Positions 15,867-24,103 are shown, numbered from the stretch's first letter. The stretch: DNA of 33,704 nucleotides from an uncultured Clostridia bacterium (GCA_947632425.1 CANRPG010000002.1:1-33704); one strand, 5' to 3'. The notes: generated by a model from the sequence alone, not told the origin. A program made the numbers and translations.

Positions 15867-16766
15867 TTAATTGCACCTGTCTATGAGCATTTCGGTAAGA
15901 GAGGTAAGAAATTCGTTGTTTTCAAAGTGTGACAAAATTTTTACCGCCTGCTCTGAAAGTTCTCTGCAAAGCTTTTCGGCTTTTTCTACCCCCAGAAGCG
16001 TTACAAAGGTGGATTTATTCTGCTCTTTATCGCTGCCTATCGGCTTGCCTAGTTCTTCAAACGTACCCGTGACATCTAAAATATCGTCGCGTATCTGAAA
16101 GGCAAGACCGAGTTTGTCGGCATATTCTTTCGCAAGCGAAATGGTTTGGTCATCTGCGTTTGCTAAAATACAGCCCATTTCGCAAGCTGCCGAGATAAGC
16201 GCACCTGTTTTCTTTTTCTGAAGTTCATAGAGCGTTTCTTCGGATATTTGCGTATTTTCGGAAAGCATATCTATCACCTGACCGCCTATCATGCCGTCTA
16301 TCCCTATAGCATGGCTGAGCGTTAAGGTAAGCTTTGCCGCTGTTTCATACGAAATAACGCCGTTTTTTGCGCTCTGCGATATTATTTCAAACGGCAGCAC
16401 GCTGAGGGCATCGCCTGCAAGAAGCGCAATAGCTTCGGGGTATGCTTTATGGCAGGAGAGCCTGCCGCGGCGATAGTCGTCGTTATCCATACACGGCAGG
16501 TCGTCATGTATCAGCGAAAATGTATGCACAAGCTCTATAGTACAGAAAATATCGAGAAGTCTGTCGCTTTCTTTGCCGCCGCACAGTTCAAAAAACTTCA
16601 TCATCAGCACGGGGCGAAGCCTTTTGCCGCCGCCCGAGAGCGAATAGACCGCCGCATTTGAGACCTCGCTCGTAAGGGCGCTATCGCTCGGCACCAAGGT
16701 GCACAGACTGTCGTTTATTTTGCGGCAGACAGTTTCAAGTTCACTATTAAAACGGCTGATCATCAT
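15867..16766 (-). CDS. ispA: Short-chain polyprenyl diphosphate synthase (farnesyl type)
   Basis: The 299-residue class I trans-prenyltransferase joins isopentenyl diphosphate to allylic diphosphates, normally giving farnesyl diphosphate for undecaprenyl and other isoprenoids. The first Asp-rich motif is LIHDDLPCMDNDD, with the CxxC-free loop insert typical of bacterial IspA. GGKRLRP binds IPP, and the second motif reads FQIRDDILDVTG. The start is one of two adjacent ATGs (16766 or 16763), preceded by AGGG. An upstream extension in the same frame lies inside xseB and lacks a ribosome site. It overlaps the xseB stop by about 20 bases. Chain length cannot be proved from sequence. Confidence 0.95.
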   Translation of the reverse strand: MMISRFNSELETVCRKINDSLCTLVPSDSALTSEVSNAAVYSLSGGGKRLRPVLMMKFFELCGGKESDRLLDIFCTIELVHTFSLIHDDLPCMDNDDYRRGRLSCHKAYPEAIALLAGDALSVLPFEIISQSAKNGVISYETAAKLTLTLSHAIGIDGMIGGQVIDMLSENTQISEETLYELQKKKTGALISAACEMGCILANADDQTISLAKEYADKLGLAFQIRDDILDVTGTFEELGKPIGSDKEQNKSTFVTLLGVEKAEKLCRELSEQAVKILSHFENNEFLTSLTEMLIDRCN

Positions 16767-17070
16767 TTTCACCCTGCTGCGTGTCGCCCGAGGTATCATC
16801 TATATCTTGCTGCGTGTAGTCCGCTTCAACTATCTCGTCTTTTACTGCAAAGTTCGGGTCGTCGCTCACGTCCTGCTCTGTGCCGTCCTCGCTGAGGATC
16901 TTTATCTGCATTCTGGCGTTATCAAGCTTTTGCTTGCACATTGCCGAAAGCTCCACGCCCTCTTTATAAAGATCTATTGCCTCATCGAGGGCAAGATCGC
17001 CGCTTTCAAGAGCATCGTTTATATCTTCAAGGCGGTCAAGAGCCTCTTCAACTGTCATATCGTTGTTCAT
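16747..17070 (-). CDS. xseB: Exodeoxyribonuclease VII small subunit
   Basis: The 107-residue small subunit of exonuclease VII associates with XseA, several copies per large subunit. The conserved core TVEEALDRLEDINDALESGD...EAIDLYKEGVEL fills residues 6-42, followed by a second helix. It is longer than the usual 65-85 residues because of an acidic Asp/Glu/Gln-rich tail of about 35 residues ending in NDDQPF. AAAGGAG lies nine to ten bases upstream of the ATG. It follows xseA by 15 bases and its end overlaps the start of ispA, the usual xseA-xseB-ispA arrangement. Confidence 0.93.
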   Translation of the reverse strand: MNNDMTVEEALDRLEDINDALESGDLALDEAIDLYKEGVELSAMCKQKLDNARMQIKILSEDGTEQDVSDDPNFAVKDEIVEADYTQQDIDDTSGDTQQGENDDQPF

Positions 17071-17085
17071 ATTTTTACAACTCCT

Positions 17086-18357
17086 TTAATGTATTTTGTT
17101 TACTGTAAGTATTTTTGCCGTCATATCAAGTCCTGCGGTCTTTATATTTACCGTATCGCCGACATTAGCTTTTTCGGCTGTTATGGTCTTGCCGCTTTCG
17201 TCAGTAACATGGGCATAACCGCGCTTTAATACTGCAAGAGGGTCAAGCGCGCAAAGGCGTGAATACTCTTTTTCAAGGGTATGCAAATGCAAGTCAGCCA
17301 CCGAGTTTACAGCGGTATTTATGTCTTTATCAAGCTGTGAAAGCTCATCTTCATATTCTTTTATAATGCCTGAAGGCGACAATGACAACAGTCTTTTGCG
17401 CTGCTCTTCAAGGCGCCTGATATTATTATCGAGCACCGCACTCGGCGACAAGGACGACAATTTGTTGCAGAGTATTACAAATCGCAATTCGTACTTTCCG
17501 AGCTTTAAGTTCATGGTTTTATATATGGAATCTTCGTAAAACTCCAAAGTTTTTGAAAGGTTTTTAGTCTCAGGCACTGCTTTCATTGCCGCCGCGGTCG
17601 GTGTTGAAGCTCTGTCGTCTGCGGCATAGTCGCAAAGGGTGGTATCTACCTCGTGCCCGACTGCGGAAATTATAGGCGTTTTGCAGTTATACACCGCCAT
17701 TGTAACGCTTTCGGCGTTGAAAGTTTTAAGATCCTCACCCGAGCCGCCGCCGCGCGTTAAAATAAGCACATCGCAGCCGCAGTTATCGGCGCGTTTTATG
17801 GCGCTGCATATATCCTGCTCGGCATAAACGCCCTGCACAGAAGTCGGCGAGATCACCACATTAGCAGAGGGAAAACGCCCTTTTATGGTCTTTAAAACGT
17901 CATGCACTGCCGCGCCGTCAAGCGATGTTATAACGCCTATTTTTCTGGGACTTTCGGGCAGAACTTTTTTATTCTCATCGCTGAAAACGCCCATTTTTGA
18001 AAGCTTTTGCTTTACTCTTTCAAGTTCAGCTTTCTGAGCACCCTCGCCCAGCGGTGTCATATCAGTACATTTTATCTGCATTATGCCGTCGCGCTGGTAA
18101 TATTCTGCGCTGCCCAGTGCAAGTATCTGCATACCGTTTTTAGGCATAAAACGCAGCCTTTCAACGCAGGAAGAAAACATTATTGCGCTTATTTTTGCAT
18201 CGTTGTCTTTTATGGTAAAGTACATATGACCGCTGCGTGCGTTTATGTTGGTGTCGGCAAGTTCGCCTGTCACGGCTATGTTGTTGAGTTTTCTGTCCTG
18301 CTTTATATTAGATGCAAGGTATCTGTTCAGTTGTGATACAGTTAATGTAGATGCCAT
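17086..18357 (-). CDS. xseA: Exodeoxyribonuclease VII large subunit
   Basis: The 423-residue catalytic subunit of exonuclease VII degrades single-stranded DNA from both ends. It has an N-terminal OB-fold (residues about 1-100; MASTLTVSQLNRYL start, then GHMYFTIKD). The catalytic domain follows, with GVITSLDGAAVHDVL, ILTRGGGSGEDL and SAVGHEVDTTLCDYAADDRASTPTAAA, the standard motif set. A coiled-coil region and a short C-terminal segment with LKRGYAHV complete it. The ATG at 18355-18357 has AAGGTG six bases upstream; a GTG three codons earlier falls inside that site. It overlaps the end of the tsaD-like gene by 16 bases. Confidence 0.96.
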   Translation of the reverse strand: MASTLTVSQLNRYLASNIKQDRKLNNIAVTGELADTNINARSGHMYFTIKDNDAKISAIMFSSCVERLRFMPKNGMQILALGSAEYYQRDGIMQIKCTDMTPLGEGAQKAELERVKQKLSKMGVFSDENKKVLPESPRKIGVITSLDGAAVHDVLKTIKGRFPSANVVISPTSVQGVYAEQDICSAIKRADNCGCDVLILTRGGGSGEDLKTFNAESVTMAVYNCKTPIISAVGHEVDTTLCDYAADDRASTPTAAAMKAVPETKNLSKTLEFYEDSIYKTMNLKLGKYELRFVILCNKLSSLSPSAVLDNNIRRLEEQRKRLLSLSPSGIIKEYEDELSQLDKDINTAVNSVADLHLHTLEKEYSRLCALDPLAVLKRGYAHVTDESGKTITAEKANVGDTVNIKTAGLDMTAKILTVNKIH

Positions 18358-19307
18358 TTTACACACCTTCTTTCAGCTGCGGCATAAAGGGCTGTGCCTG
18401 CCGCGTTATCGCACGAAAATTCAGCCGCCGAGAACGCCGCCGCAGTTTTCTCTGAAATTGCTTTTTGCAAAAGTTTATCGGACATTACGCCGCCTGCATA
18501 GACGGTACTGAGTCTGCCGCAAGTTTGATATGCATACTCTGTCATACCCAGAAGGGCGTCTGCAATGCTGTCAAGGCAAAACCTTGCGACATTTTCGCGC
18601 GTTTCGCCGCTGTCTATCATTTTAGCGCACTGATTTTCTATACCCGAAAGGCAGCAGCTGCCGTCTTTCAAAGCTATCTTACATTTAAAGCGCTTATCTG
18701 CGCGGTTTGCAAGCTCTTCAAGCTGCTTGCCGCAAGGAAAATCAAGCCCTAGCATAAGCCCCACCCTATCAATGGCTTGTCCTGCTTTTAAATCGAGCGA
18801 GGAACATATGGTTTGTATATCGAGAAGGTTGTCTTTCTGCGGCGTACACAAAAGAACATCTGTAGTTCCGCCGCTGACATGAAACGCTATAAACGGCTGT
18901 TTTTCATACAGCCAGCCGAGCTTGTCCGCGGAATAGAGCGCTGCGAGCACGTGACCCATTTGGTGAGTGGTAAGGTAAAGCTGACAGCCTGTTGTGGCTG
19001 CTATCGACCTTGCCGCGCCCTCACCGACAAGAAAACACGGCATATATGAGCCTGTGACCCCTCGCGGACGTGAGGAAGCGCACACGGCGCAAATTCTTGG
19101 TTTTCCCTGCTCTTCAAATAGCTTTTCTAAGAGAGATGGCAGCTGCTTGGTATGGTGAAACACCGCATCGGACTGCCTCAGCCCCACCTCGCCTTTTTTA
19201 ACGGGAAGAAGCAGCTTTTCCTGACAAATTTCGCCCGTTTGCGTATTGAGCAGAGCGCACGAGGTTGTATAGTTGCTGGTATCTATACCGAGGATATATT
19301 CAGCCAT
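18342..19307 (-). CDS. TsaD/Kae1-like paralogue (peptidase M22-like)
   Basis: The 321-residue protein of the ASKHA-fold TsaD/Kae1 family keeps the N-terminal ILGIDTSNYTTS, the metal-binding HQMGH (His115 and His119), GQAIDRVGLMLGL and a late SCDNAAG with the third ligand Asp. It departs from canonical TsaD, which makes the t6A modification of tRNA: the usual VSGGHT is VSGGTTD (144-150), and the normally invariant TxGPGLxGxL region reads SRPRGVTGSYMPCFLVG. A second, canonical tsaD is therefore expected elsewhere in the genome. Its substrate is unknown. It overlaps nusB by 8 bases and xseA by 16, so it is fully embedded in the operon and probably translationally coupled. Confidence 0.85.
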   Translation of the reverse strand: MAEYILGIDTSNYTTSCALLNTQTGEICQEKLLLPVKKGEVGLRQSDAVFHHTKQLPSLLEKLFEEQGKPRICAVCASSRPRGVTGSYMPCFLVGEGAARSIAATTGCQLYLTTHQMGHVLAALYSADKLGWLYEKQPFIAFHVSGGTTDVLLCTPQKDNLLDIQTICSSLDLKAGQAIDRVGLMLGLDFPCGKQLEELANRADKRFKCKIALKDGSCCLSGIENQCAKMIDSGETRENVARFCLDSIADALLGMTEYAYQTCGRLSTVYAGGVMSDKLLQKAISEKTAAAFSAAEFSCDNAAGTALYAAAERRCVKWHLH

Positions 19308-19713
19308 TTTCTTTCTTTTCCAGATCTCTTGAAAACGAGCCGAGAACGCCGTTTATAAACGAAACATCGCTGTTATATGCATAGGCGCGCGCCAAAAGCA
19401 CCGCCTCGCTTATAGCAACGTTCACGGGCACTCTGTCGTTATAGAGAGATTCATAGATAGCTATACGCAAAATAGCGAGGTCGAGCCGCGGTATTCTTTC
19501 TACCGTTCTTTTATCGCTGTACTTAGCTATCATGCTGTCCAGCTCGTCTTTCTTTTCCAGAACGCCTTTAACAAGCTTTTTTACATCTTTATTCACAGGC
19601 AGCCCTGCGAAACTTTCGGCTATCTCAAATATCTCCTCGATATCACCGCCGACAAAAAATTCCTCAAAGCAGATTATAAAGGCTGTTTCTCTTATTTCAT
19701 GTCTTGTAGGCAT
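19300..19713 (-). CDS. nusB: Transcription antitermination factor NusB
   Basis: The 137-residue all-helical RNA-binding protein pairs with NusE/S10 on boxA RNA in antitermination of rRNA operons. The N-terminus MPTRHEIRETAFIICFEEFF matches the family (RRxARExAxQxLY pattern). The C-terminal half contains RIPRLDLAILRIAIYESLYND, VPVNVAISEAVLLARAYAY and FINGVLGSF, which are diagnostic. AAGGACGG precedes the ATG. It begins 90 bases after asp23 and overlaps the next gene by 8 bases. Confidence 0.96.
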   Translation of the reverse strand: MPTRHEIRETAFIICFEEFFVGGDIEEIFEIAESFAGLPVNKDVKKLVKGVLEKKDELDSMIAKYSDKRTVERIPRLDLAILRIAIYESLYNDRVPVNVAISEAVLLARAYAYNSDVSFINGVLGSFSRDLEKKENG

Positions 19714-19803
19714 AATTTTACCGTCCTTATGTATTTTAGCGCATTAACACAAAAGCAGTCTGACCCACCCCCGTAAGGGAGCAGGCTCGACCACGTTTAT
19801 TAT

Positions 19804-20151
19804 TCAGTCAAAAGCTATATCAGCGACCGTTACATTTACTCTTGCCACGGTAAGCCCAGTCATTGACTGCACGGCGGACTTTACCTTTTCCTGCACCTGC
19901 TCTGCCACTGCTGTTGCCTTTGCGGTATTCTTTACCGTGATGCTTATCGAAAGCTCTACCACGTCATCGACATAGCCTACTTTTACACGGCGGCTCTCAG
20001 GCTTCTGGGTTATTATATCTATGACAGACTTTGGCTGCGGCTTTATATCCTGCACTGCGTCTATATCCTTGACGGCGTTTACCGCGATCGTGGAAATAAC
20101 ATCCTCGCTTATCATCAGTCTGCCCTTAACGTCCTTTTCTGTTTTCTCCAT
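19804..20151 (-). CDS. Asp23/Gls24 family protein (AmaP/YqhY-like)
   Basis: The 115-residue protein of the Asp23 family of envelope-associated or alkaline-shock proteins is named YqhY in Bacillus, where a homologue sits next to nusB and accBC. The pattern GRLMISEDVISTIAVNAVKDIDAV followed by KPKS-like turns and a C-terminal GLTVARVNVTVADIAFD fits the family. In Bacillus the protein affects membrane or lipid homeostasis; here there are no acc genes nearby. AGGAGG lies seven bases before the ATG, a very strong ribosome site. It is the first gene after the promoter at 20214-20242 and heads the housekeeping operon. No membrane segment is seen. Confidence 0.9.
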   Translation of the reverse strand: MEKTEKDVKGRLMISEDVISTIAVNAVKDIDAVQDIKPQPKSVIDIITQKPESRRVKVGYVDDVVELSISITVKNTAKATAVAEQVQEKVKSAVQSMTGLTVARVNVTVADIAFD

Positions 20152-20170
20152 GAAAATACCTCCTGCTGTA

Positions 20171-20214
20171 TAGAAGTTGTGCCTTGTGGGCGCTATGCCG
20201 CACTGCTACTTCTA
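20171..20214. repeat. Inverted repeat over the asp23 transcription start
   Basis: The arms TAGAAGT (20171-20177) and ACTTCTA (20208-20214) are perfect complements, with inner arms GTGC (20179-20182) and GCAC (20200-20203). One arm touches the -10 box and the rest lies in the first transcribed bases, so it could act as an operator or leader hairpin. Confidence 0.4.
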
Positions 20215-20242
20215 TTATAGCACATATTTTCAATAAGTACAA
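20214..20242 (-). promoter_or_regulatory. Sigma-A promoter of the asp23-recN operon
   Basis: On the minus strand TTGTAC (20237-20242), a 17-base spacer and perfect TATAAT (20214-20219) with an extended -10 TGC. It begins right at the spoIIIAH stop and lets the housekeeping genes be read in vegetative cells independently of the spoIIIA operon. Confidence 0.75.
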
Positions 20243-20788
20243 CTAGTTTACGTCAAAAATTCTGATATTTTCATTTTTAACGTCAACAACGCCGAGGAGT
20301 ATGGCTTTTATCTGCGCTGCCTGCTGGGCTGTAAGGCCTTCGGATTTTACCACTATATTCGCGGTTTCTCCGTCAAGATAGACTACGCAGTCTTCAAATC
20401 CTGCGGCGATTATAAGGTTTTCTACCTTGCTCTCGGCTTCTATAAGCTTACTTAAAGCAACGGCGTTTTCGGTAGCGACTGTCTGCTCCTCAGCGGTGGA
20501 GTCGCCGCCGTTCATTATAAGCGAGAGGGTCTCTATAGCCTCATCGCGCGACTGTGTTCTGTCAATTCTTGCCTGCGCGAAATACTCGGCATTGTCGGGC
20601 GCTGCGCCGTTTACCGACTGTGTATCGCCGTATGCTATGCTTGTGCCGCCTGCTATGACCTCGGTAGCTTTAAGCTCGGGGGCGGTTTGCGATGCGACAT
20701 AGTTGACATACACGGCAAGACCGAGTATAAGCGTCATTCCTGTGAGGATTATCTGCTGCTTTCCGATAACAACGTGTGGTTTTTTCAT
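20243..20788 (-). CDS. spoIIIAH: Stage III sporulation protein AH
   Basis: The 181-residue mother-cell membrane protein spans the space between the forespore membranes and forms a ring that binds SpoIIQ-type partners on the forespore side. It has a short cytoplasmic start (MKKPHVVIGKQQ), one TM segment at about residues 12-32 and a long extracytoplasmic domain. That domain has a helical middle (RIDRTQSRDEAIETLSLIMN) and a YscJ/FliF-like C-terminal ring fold ending in VDVKNENIRIFDVN. The ATG at 20786-20788 was chosen because AAAGGA lies about eight bases upstream. An earlier in-frame ATG lies against that site. It is the last gene of the spoIIIA operon, 50 bases after spoIIIAG. Confidence 0.94.
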   Translation of the reverse strand: MKKPHVVIGKQQIILTGMTLILGLAVYVNYVASQTAPELKATEVIAGGTSIAYGDTQSVNGAAPDNAEYFAQARIDRTQSRDEAIETLSLIMNGGDSTAEEQTVATENAVALSKLIEAESKVENLIIAAGFEDCVVYLDGETANIVVKSEGLTAQQAAQIKAILLGVVDVKNENIRIFDVN

Positions 20789-20838
20789 AAGAAACATTCC
20801 TTTCAAATTATGTAAAATATATATTTTTCTGTACAATA

Positions 20839-21375
20839 TCAGCCTGAACGGCGTGCGACGCATATATTAGCTGTTGATATACCCAAGGCTGCGGCTGCGG
20901 CGTTTATGAGCTTTTCATCTATGGCTGCGCTGCCTGCGCCGTCGGCGACTATGAGCACGCCCGTGACTTTGGGGCTTACGACCTTTGAAATAACGGGGCT
21001 GCCGTCTTTTATGACGACCGGTTCGCTGCGGTAATCTGTGCTTTGTTCGCCGTCGGCTGTGTCAGACTTATTCTCATACTTTTGAAGATAGACATATTCG
21101 GTAGAGCCCTCGACCGATATCATGACTTCTACCTTGCCTGCCCCCGAAATTTTTGAGAGGATATTCGTAAGGCGCGATTCCTGCTGCTCGCGAAATGCCT
21201 CCGCGCTTGCAGTGGTTTCAGGCTCAGCAGTTTCGTCTGGAGCGCGGGTTTTCCCAAAATCGAGAGATGACAAAAAGATGAGAGCTATGCCTATCATTCC
21301 TATGGCGACGATAACGCCCGTTTTCAGCTTGCCAGTTTTAGGGTCGCAGAGCCTGTTTTTGAGTTTCTTCAGCAC
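20839..21375 (-). CDS. spoIIIAG: Stage III sporulation protein AG
   Basis: The 178-residue single-pass protein has a TM segment at about residues 19-38 (GVIVAIGMIGIALIFLSSL) and an extracytoplasmic ring-building domain. This includes ILSKISGAGKVEVMISVEGSTEYVY and a late PKVTGVLIVADGAG, typical SpoIIIAG landmarks. In Bacillus it forms a large ring between the two forespore membranes. The start is GTG at 21373-21375 with GGGAGG five bases upstream, inside the end of spoIIIAF. The Thr/Glu-rich linker after the TM (EPETTASAEAF) is short. It is shorter than the Bacillus protein (about 229). Confidence 0.93.
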   Translation of the reverse strand: MLKKLKNRLCDPKTGKLKTGVIVAIGMIGIALIFLSSLDFGKTRAPDETAEPETTASAEAFREQQESRLTNILSKISGAGKVEVMISVEGSTEYVYLQKYENKSDTADGEQSTDYRSEPVVIKDGSPVISKVVSPKVTGVLIVADGAGSAAIDEKLINAAAAALGISTANICVARRSG

Positions 21376-21850
21376 TTTTATCCTCCCAACTTACATTTAT
21401 CTCTCCCTGCAAAAGCTCATCTGAAACTATGCGCTTTATGTCGTCGTAAAACTCTAAATCTTCTTTATCTATAACGACGTTTGTGCGCCTGACTTGCACC
21501 TGCCCGTCTTGCGTTACAGTTAATTCTATGCTGACAGACTGTGGTTTTATTCCGGCTGAAACAAGTTTTGCAAAGATATATTCTGAAAGGTTTTCCTCGG
21601 CGGTGTCAAGTACGTTTTGCGCCATAGCCTGCTGAGATATATTTTCCTCTTTTATGGTGTCCATTTCCTCAATATAACGGGATATGAACGAGTCAAAGTC
21701 GGTCTGCATAAATGGACCTGAGATGATGACTATCAGAATAAGCGCGATCATTGTGCGAATCTGCGTGCGGTATTTTGAACTTACGGTAATATCTGCAAGA
21801 GATGCCGCTATGCCGACGGCGCACCCTGCCAGTATTGCTGCTTTCAGCAT
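21338..21850 (-). CDS. spoIIIAF: Stage III sporulation protein AF
   Basis: The 170-residue membrane protein has two N-terminal TM segments (about residues 2-20 and 30-50) and a soluble C-terminal domain with the SpoIIIAF-type SVSIELTVTQDGQVQVRRTNVVI stretch. In Bacillus it joins the channel complex needed for late forespore gene expression. It starts with ATG 15 bases after spoIIIAE ends, with AAGGAG nearby. Its 3' end overlaps spoIIIAG by 38 bases, a rather long overlap in a different frame. Confidence 0.9.
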   Translation of the reverse strand: MLKAAILAGCAVGIAASLADITVSSKYRTQIRTMIALILIVIISGPFMQTDFDSFISRYIEEMDTIKEENISQQAMAQNVLDTAEENLSEYIFAKLVSAGIKPQSVSIELTVTQDGQVQVRRTNVVIDKEDLEFYDDIKRIVSDELLQGEINVSWEDKSAEETQKQALRP

Positions 21851-21865
21851 TTTTTCACGCTCCTT

Positions 21866-22999
21866 TTAAGCTGCGTTTATGCACATGAGCATCATTATTG
21901 CGGTGGCGATTATGAATACAAGGCTCATAAGTATTGCAATGGTAAGGATTATTGAAAAGACATCTGCCGCGCCCGAAAGCAGCCTTGCGACATTTTTCTG
22001 ACCGAGGATATCGGCAATTGCGGCTGATATTTTTACCGAGGCGCTCAAAAGCAGCACTGCGGCTATGGGTCTTATAACGGTAAAAAAGACTGCCATAACG
22101 CCAAAGCTGCCTGCCGCGGAACGTATAAGCGCAACGCTGCCGCTTACGGTGGTATATGCGTCTGCAACTGCGCTGCCTATTACGGGCACAAAACTGGAGG
22201 CTGTAAATTTTGCGGCTCTTACTGCAACGCTGTCGGCGGCGCAGGCTATTATGCTCTTTATTGAAAGCACGCCTACAAAAGCTGTAGCAGCCACGCCGAG
22301 CGACCACTGTACGGCTTTTTTCATCATTGAAGATATACTTGACGAATACAAAGGACATATGCTTTCGGCGACAGAAACGGCAAGAATAACGCTGCAAAGG
22401 GGCACTATAAGCCTTTCGGAGACTATGTTTATGACTTCGCACAGCGCCATAAGCGAGATATAGTAGCCCGATGCCGCTGTGGCATAACCGCCGCCTGTAA
22501 GCAGGCTGACAAACACGGGGATATAGGCTATCATAAAGGCGTTGAGCTCGCCGAGCATGATACACACGACAGACAAAGCGGTGTTTATCTGCTCATAAAG
22601 CACGCCTGCCGCCGCCAGAGTTCCCACTATGCCCAGAACGCCGCTAAGTTCGCCCGAGGCATCGGAAAGCGATGAAAACATGGTACATATTAGTATTATG
22701 CCGAGCAGTCTGCCCAAAAGAGCCAGTGGCAGCGACACCTGTCCCGAGATACTTTTTGCTATGTACTTTACCACGCCGCCGAATGTGAGCTTGTCCGCTG
22801 TGGAAGAACCTATATCATCAAAGCCGCTCTGCTCCAGGGCATCTCTGGCTTCATCGCTGAGGGTGTTTTCGGCAGTACCGAGTTGTTCGGAAATATCTTC
22901 GGCATAGTCTGCAAAAGCGGTCACAGGAGGCGCAGCAATAACAAATACAAATGCTGCGAGCAGCAATACAAAAAAGCGCAAATACACTGATAATTTCAT
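21866..22999 (-). CDS. spoIIIAE: Stage III sporulation protein AE
   Basis: The 377-residue protein is the large polytopic member of the SpoIIIA complex. A signal-like hydrophobic start (FFVLLLAAFVFVIAAPPVTAFA) is followed by an acidic helical stretch and about seven TM segments with small-residue packing. It resembles type III secretion export-gate proteins and is proposed to form part of the pore. Recognisable parts are ISGQVSLPLALLGRLLGIILICTMFSSL and VPVIGSAVADAYTTVSGSV. The ATG has GGAAG upstream. It sits 18 bases after spoIIIAD and 15 bases before spoIIIAF. Confidence 0.94.
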   Translation of the reverse strand: MKLSVYLRFFVLLLAAFVFVIAAPPVTAFADYAEDISEQLGTAENTLSDEARDALEQSGFDDIGSSTADKLTFGGVVKYIAKSISGQVSLPLALLGRLLGIILICTMFSSLSDASGELSGVLGIVGTLAAAGVLYEQINTALSVVCIMLGELNAFMIAYIPVFVSLLTGGGYATAASGYYISLMALCEVINIVSERLIVPLCSVILAVSVAESICPLYSSSISSMMKKAVQWSLGVAATAFVGVLSIKSIIACAADSVAVRAAKFTASSFVPVIGSAVADAYTTVSGSVALIRSAAGSFGVMAVFFTVIRPIAAVLLLSASVKISAAIADILGQKNVARLLSGAADVFSIILTIAILMSLVFIIATAIMMLMCINAA

Positions 23000-23017
23000 T
23001 TATTTTATCTTCCAAAT

Positions 23018-23407
23018 CTAACTGTTTATAAGAGCTGTTATAAGCTCCATTACCGCGGTATAAAGCGGCAGTGAGATAACAAGCAGTGACACCCTTGCGA
23101 CTATCTCTATCTGCGAGGCTAGGGCGCTTTCACCGCAGTCGCGGCAGCAATCGGCGGAGAGCTGCGCTACGATACATATGCCGACCGCGCGCAGGAGAAT
23201 GGATACATACTCGCTGTTTATATCCGCGGTTTCAAATAAAGCTCTCAGCCTGTCTGCAACGCTGCTGAAATAGTCCATATATCCTGCGGCTGAAATAATT
23301 ATCACCGAGAGAGAAAGGAGCACTCTCATATCGGGGTCTTGCCTGCCGATAAGCTTTGCTATTACGCAGGCGCAGAGTATAAGACCGCATATGCTGAATA
23401 TGCTCAT
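23018..23407 (-). CDS. spoIIIAD: Stage III sporulation protein AD
   Basis: The 129-residue hydrophobic protein has about four TM segments; the family resembles small export-gate subunits. IGRQDPDMRVLLSLSVIIISAAGYMDYF and the VSILLRAVGICIVAQLSADCCRDCGESALASQIE stretch, including the family's cysteines, identify it. The ATG overlaps the spoIIIAC stop in a TGATG arrangement, so translation is coupled. It is followed after 18 bases by spoIIIAE. Confidence 0.94.
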   Translation of the reverse strand: MSIFSICGLILCACVIAKLIGRQDPDMRVLLSLSVIIISAAGYMDYFSSVADRLRALFETADINSEYVSILLRAVGICIVAQLSADCCRDCGESALASQIEIVARVSLLVISLPLYTAVMELITALINS

Positions 23408-23604
23408 CAGTATATACCGAAAATGCTCTTTATGCTCTCAAACAAGCCGCCTATCTCGGTGATTATCATAAAAAGCACCACTATCAGACCTGCCAGCGTT
23501 GTCATAAGCGCTTGTTCATCGCGCTCGGCACGTTTTAAAAGCTGGTTGAGCACCGCGACTATTATGCCTATTGCGGCTATTCTGAAAATAAGATCTATGT
23601 CCAT
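23407..23604 (-). CDS. spoIIIAC: Stage III sporulation protein AC
   Basis: The 65-residue protein has two TM helices, starts MDIDLIFRIAAIGIIVAVLNQLLK and ends in a short GGLFESIKSIFGIY, the standard form of SpoIIIAC. It is the smallest part of the export-gate-like group. It lies 16 bases after spoIIIAB and overlaps spoIIIAD by one base at the stop/start. Confidence 0.94.
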   Translation of the reverse strand: MDIDLIFRIAAIGIIVAVLNQLLKRAERDEQALMTTLAGLIVVLFMIITEIGGLFESIKSIFGIY

Positions 23605-23620
23605 TACACTGATGACCTTT

Positions 23621-24103
23621 CTAGATTATTAGCAGCGAGACAAATATGCCGCCGAGAAAGCCTAAAGTATCGTAAAGGCGGCACTTTTTAGCGCACTCTT
23701 CCTCGCAGGAGTCAATGGCAGAGGAAAGCCTTGCTTTGGCAAACTCTATCATAGAAAGCTGGGTGGCAAGGTCGGTGCAGCCAAGCTGTGAGAAAACATC
23801 GCACACTATGGCGCGCTCTTCGGCGTTTATACACAAGGCTTCAAAGCTTTCGCTGGTCCGGAGAGAGTGCGGCAGATCAAGCGGGTCAAGGTCTGCGAAA
23901 AATGAGAGTTTGCCGCCGCGCGAGAGCATGGAAATTATCTCACCCGTGGTGGCGCTGCCATACTGGAAGGCTATGGAGATATCGCAAAAAGCCTTTTGCA
24001 AGAGTTTCAGCTGCCGCAGCCTTTCACGCAATTCGTTTGATTTGCGCGTACCGAGTATGCCGCCGCACATGACCACTGCCGCCGCGCCGAGCAGCTTAAT
24101 CAT
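23621..24103 (-). CDS. spoIIIAB: Stage III sporulation protein AB
   Basis: The 160-residue protein has a single N-terminal TM segment (about residues 2-18), a helical cytoplasmic or peripheral part and a C-terminal hydrophobic end (LGFLGGIFVSLLII). The family resembles GspF-type inner-membrane platform proteins. Motifs include RLRQLKLLQKAFCDISIAFQYG and LGCTDLATQLSMIEFAK. The ATG overlaps the spoIIIAA stop by 8 bases. Confidence 0.92.
   Translation of the reverse strand: MIKLLGAAAVVMCGGILGTRKSNELRERLRQLKLLQKAFCDISIAFQYGSATTGEIISMLSRGGKLSFFADLDPLDLPHSLRTSESFEALCINAEERAIVCDVFSQLGCTDLATQLSMIEFAKARLSSAIDSCEEECAKKCRLYDTLGFLGGIFVSLLII

Noticed and set aside
21338..21375. Frameshift joining spoIIIAF and spoIIIAG
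   Set aside because: Each has its own ribosome site and full-length family domains, so the 38-base overlap is an ordinary gene overlap.
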